Positions 27,416 to 27,700 of a stretch of DNA of 27,700 bases are shown here, piece after piece (within the stretch, counting starts at the first letter, position 1; each line of letters starts with the position of its first letter). The notes below the pieces were generated by a model. The model saw only the letters and a list, made by a program, of their open reading frames with translations. It had not been told where the DNA came from and ran no database searches. The stretch is from assembly GCA_032718475.1 (NCBI GenBank), contig JAUCBJ010004161.1, forward strand, positions 1 to 27,700, read 5' to 3'. This DNA is from Nemertoderma westbladi. Lineage: Eukaryota > Xenacoelomorpha > Nemertodermatida > Nemertodermatidae. Made by a program: the position numbers and the translations under genes.

Positions 27416-27700
27416 GAGTATATTATAAATATGATGGAAACTTCCTGTAAGTTTCACGTGTAAGACAAATGTTGAATAAATTATAAAACAAAATATTATT
27501 TTATGGCTTTTTCCCTGGAGCAAAGAGTAAAGGAGGAGGACGCAGGAGGAGTAAACGAACAAATGTAATATGTCCTCTACTTAAAGTAATTGAATTGCCG
27601 TACTACTGTAATGAGAATTTCAAAGATTTTTGAGTCAAATTTTAATAATATCTCGAAACAGGAAATGTCTACAAGGTAGGCCTACATCCTAAATTTGCAT
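27416..27700. other. Right flank, no supported feature
   Basis: AT-rich with a purine-rich stretch GGAGGAGGACGCAGGAGGAG at 27531-27550. No gene recognised. Confidence 0.5.

Noticed and set aside
27138-27562. Minus-strand repeat proteins over the 31-bp array
   Set aside because: A 31-bp period cycles through all frames, so periodic peptides are expected; no start context or domain.
1-27700. A novel multi-gene defence, biosynthetic or mobile system
   Set aside because: Nearly all coding signal is explained by known retrotransposon families or the mucin/WxxW gene; the unexplained parts are repeats and short relics, not gene clusters.

Overview
This window is AT-rich, intron-bearing and packed with broken retrotransposons. 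It looks like nuclear DNA of an animal, probably an aquatic invertebrate. The reasons are a BEL/Pao retrotransposon (a metazoan superfamily), several non-LTR retrotransposon remnants, a Ty3/Gypsy remnant, a tRNA-derived SINE, a piggyBac-like non-autonomous element, and two spliced exons of a mucin-like secreted protein carrying a WxxW (Mucin2_WxxW/CILP-type) domain. No bacterial operon, CRISPR array, rRNA or intact tRNA is visible. The species cannot be named from the sequence.

Layout. 1-765 (-) is the edge-truncated ORF1/gag-like frame of a LINE. 1801-2928 (+) is a Thr/Pro/Ala/Gly-rich mucin exon, and 8105-8264 (+) is the next exon, with proline-rich linker and WxxW domain start. Both splice at phase 1 and join in frame across a 5.2-kb intron. 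That intron holds a 21-bp tandem repeat, an unidentified frameshifted coding relic, and two minus-strand copies of an RTE-like LINE (3781-4414 and 4825-about 7640). 8321-8417 and 8697-8768 are two copies of a tRNA-derived SINE. 8775-9593 (+) is the 3' part of a second LINE family. 10440-11526 (-) is a decayed Gypsy gag-pol fragment. 11603-12212 (+) is a third copy of the RTE-like LINE, itself interrupted by a very short 3' end of the same family. 12439-13991 is a piggyBac-like non-autonomous element with an internal array of about 162-bp repeats.

14156-14635 (+) is an acidic, unrecognised ORF. 14636-16970 is strongly pyrimidine-rich on the plus strand and full of perfect stem-loops. 16971-23603 (-) is a BEL/Pao element with gag, zinc-knuckle, protease, RT, RNase H and integrase segments recognisable in the right order but split by frameshifts and in-frame stops. 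I could not find paired LTRs. 23604-27700 has no supported gene. It holds a foldback element of 17-bp repeats (24409-24619), a second copy of its core, a set of GC hairpin modules (25370-25850) and a 31-bp hairpin tandem array (27226-27415).

The only probable host gene is the mucin/WxxW gene, and only two internal exons of it are in view. The rest is layered transposon debris. I found no convincing new multi-gene system. The most unusual signals are structural: repeated palindromes with compensatory changes downstream of the BEL integrase, the hairpin-bearing satellite inside the piggyBac-like element, and the foldback/hairpin repeats near the right end.
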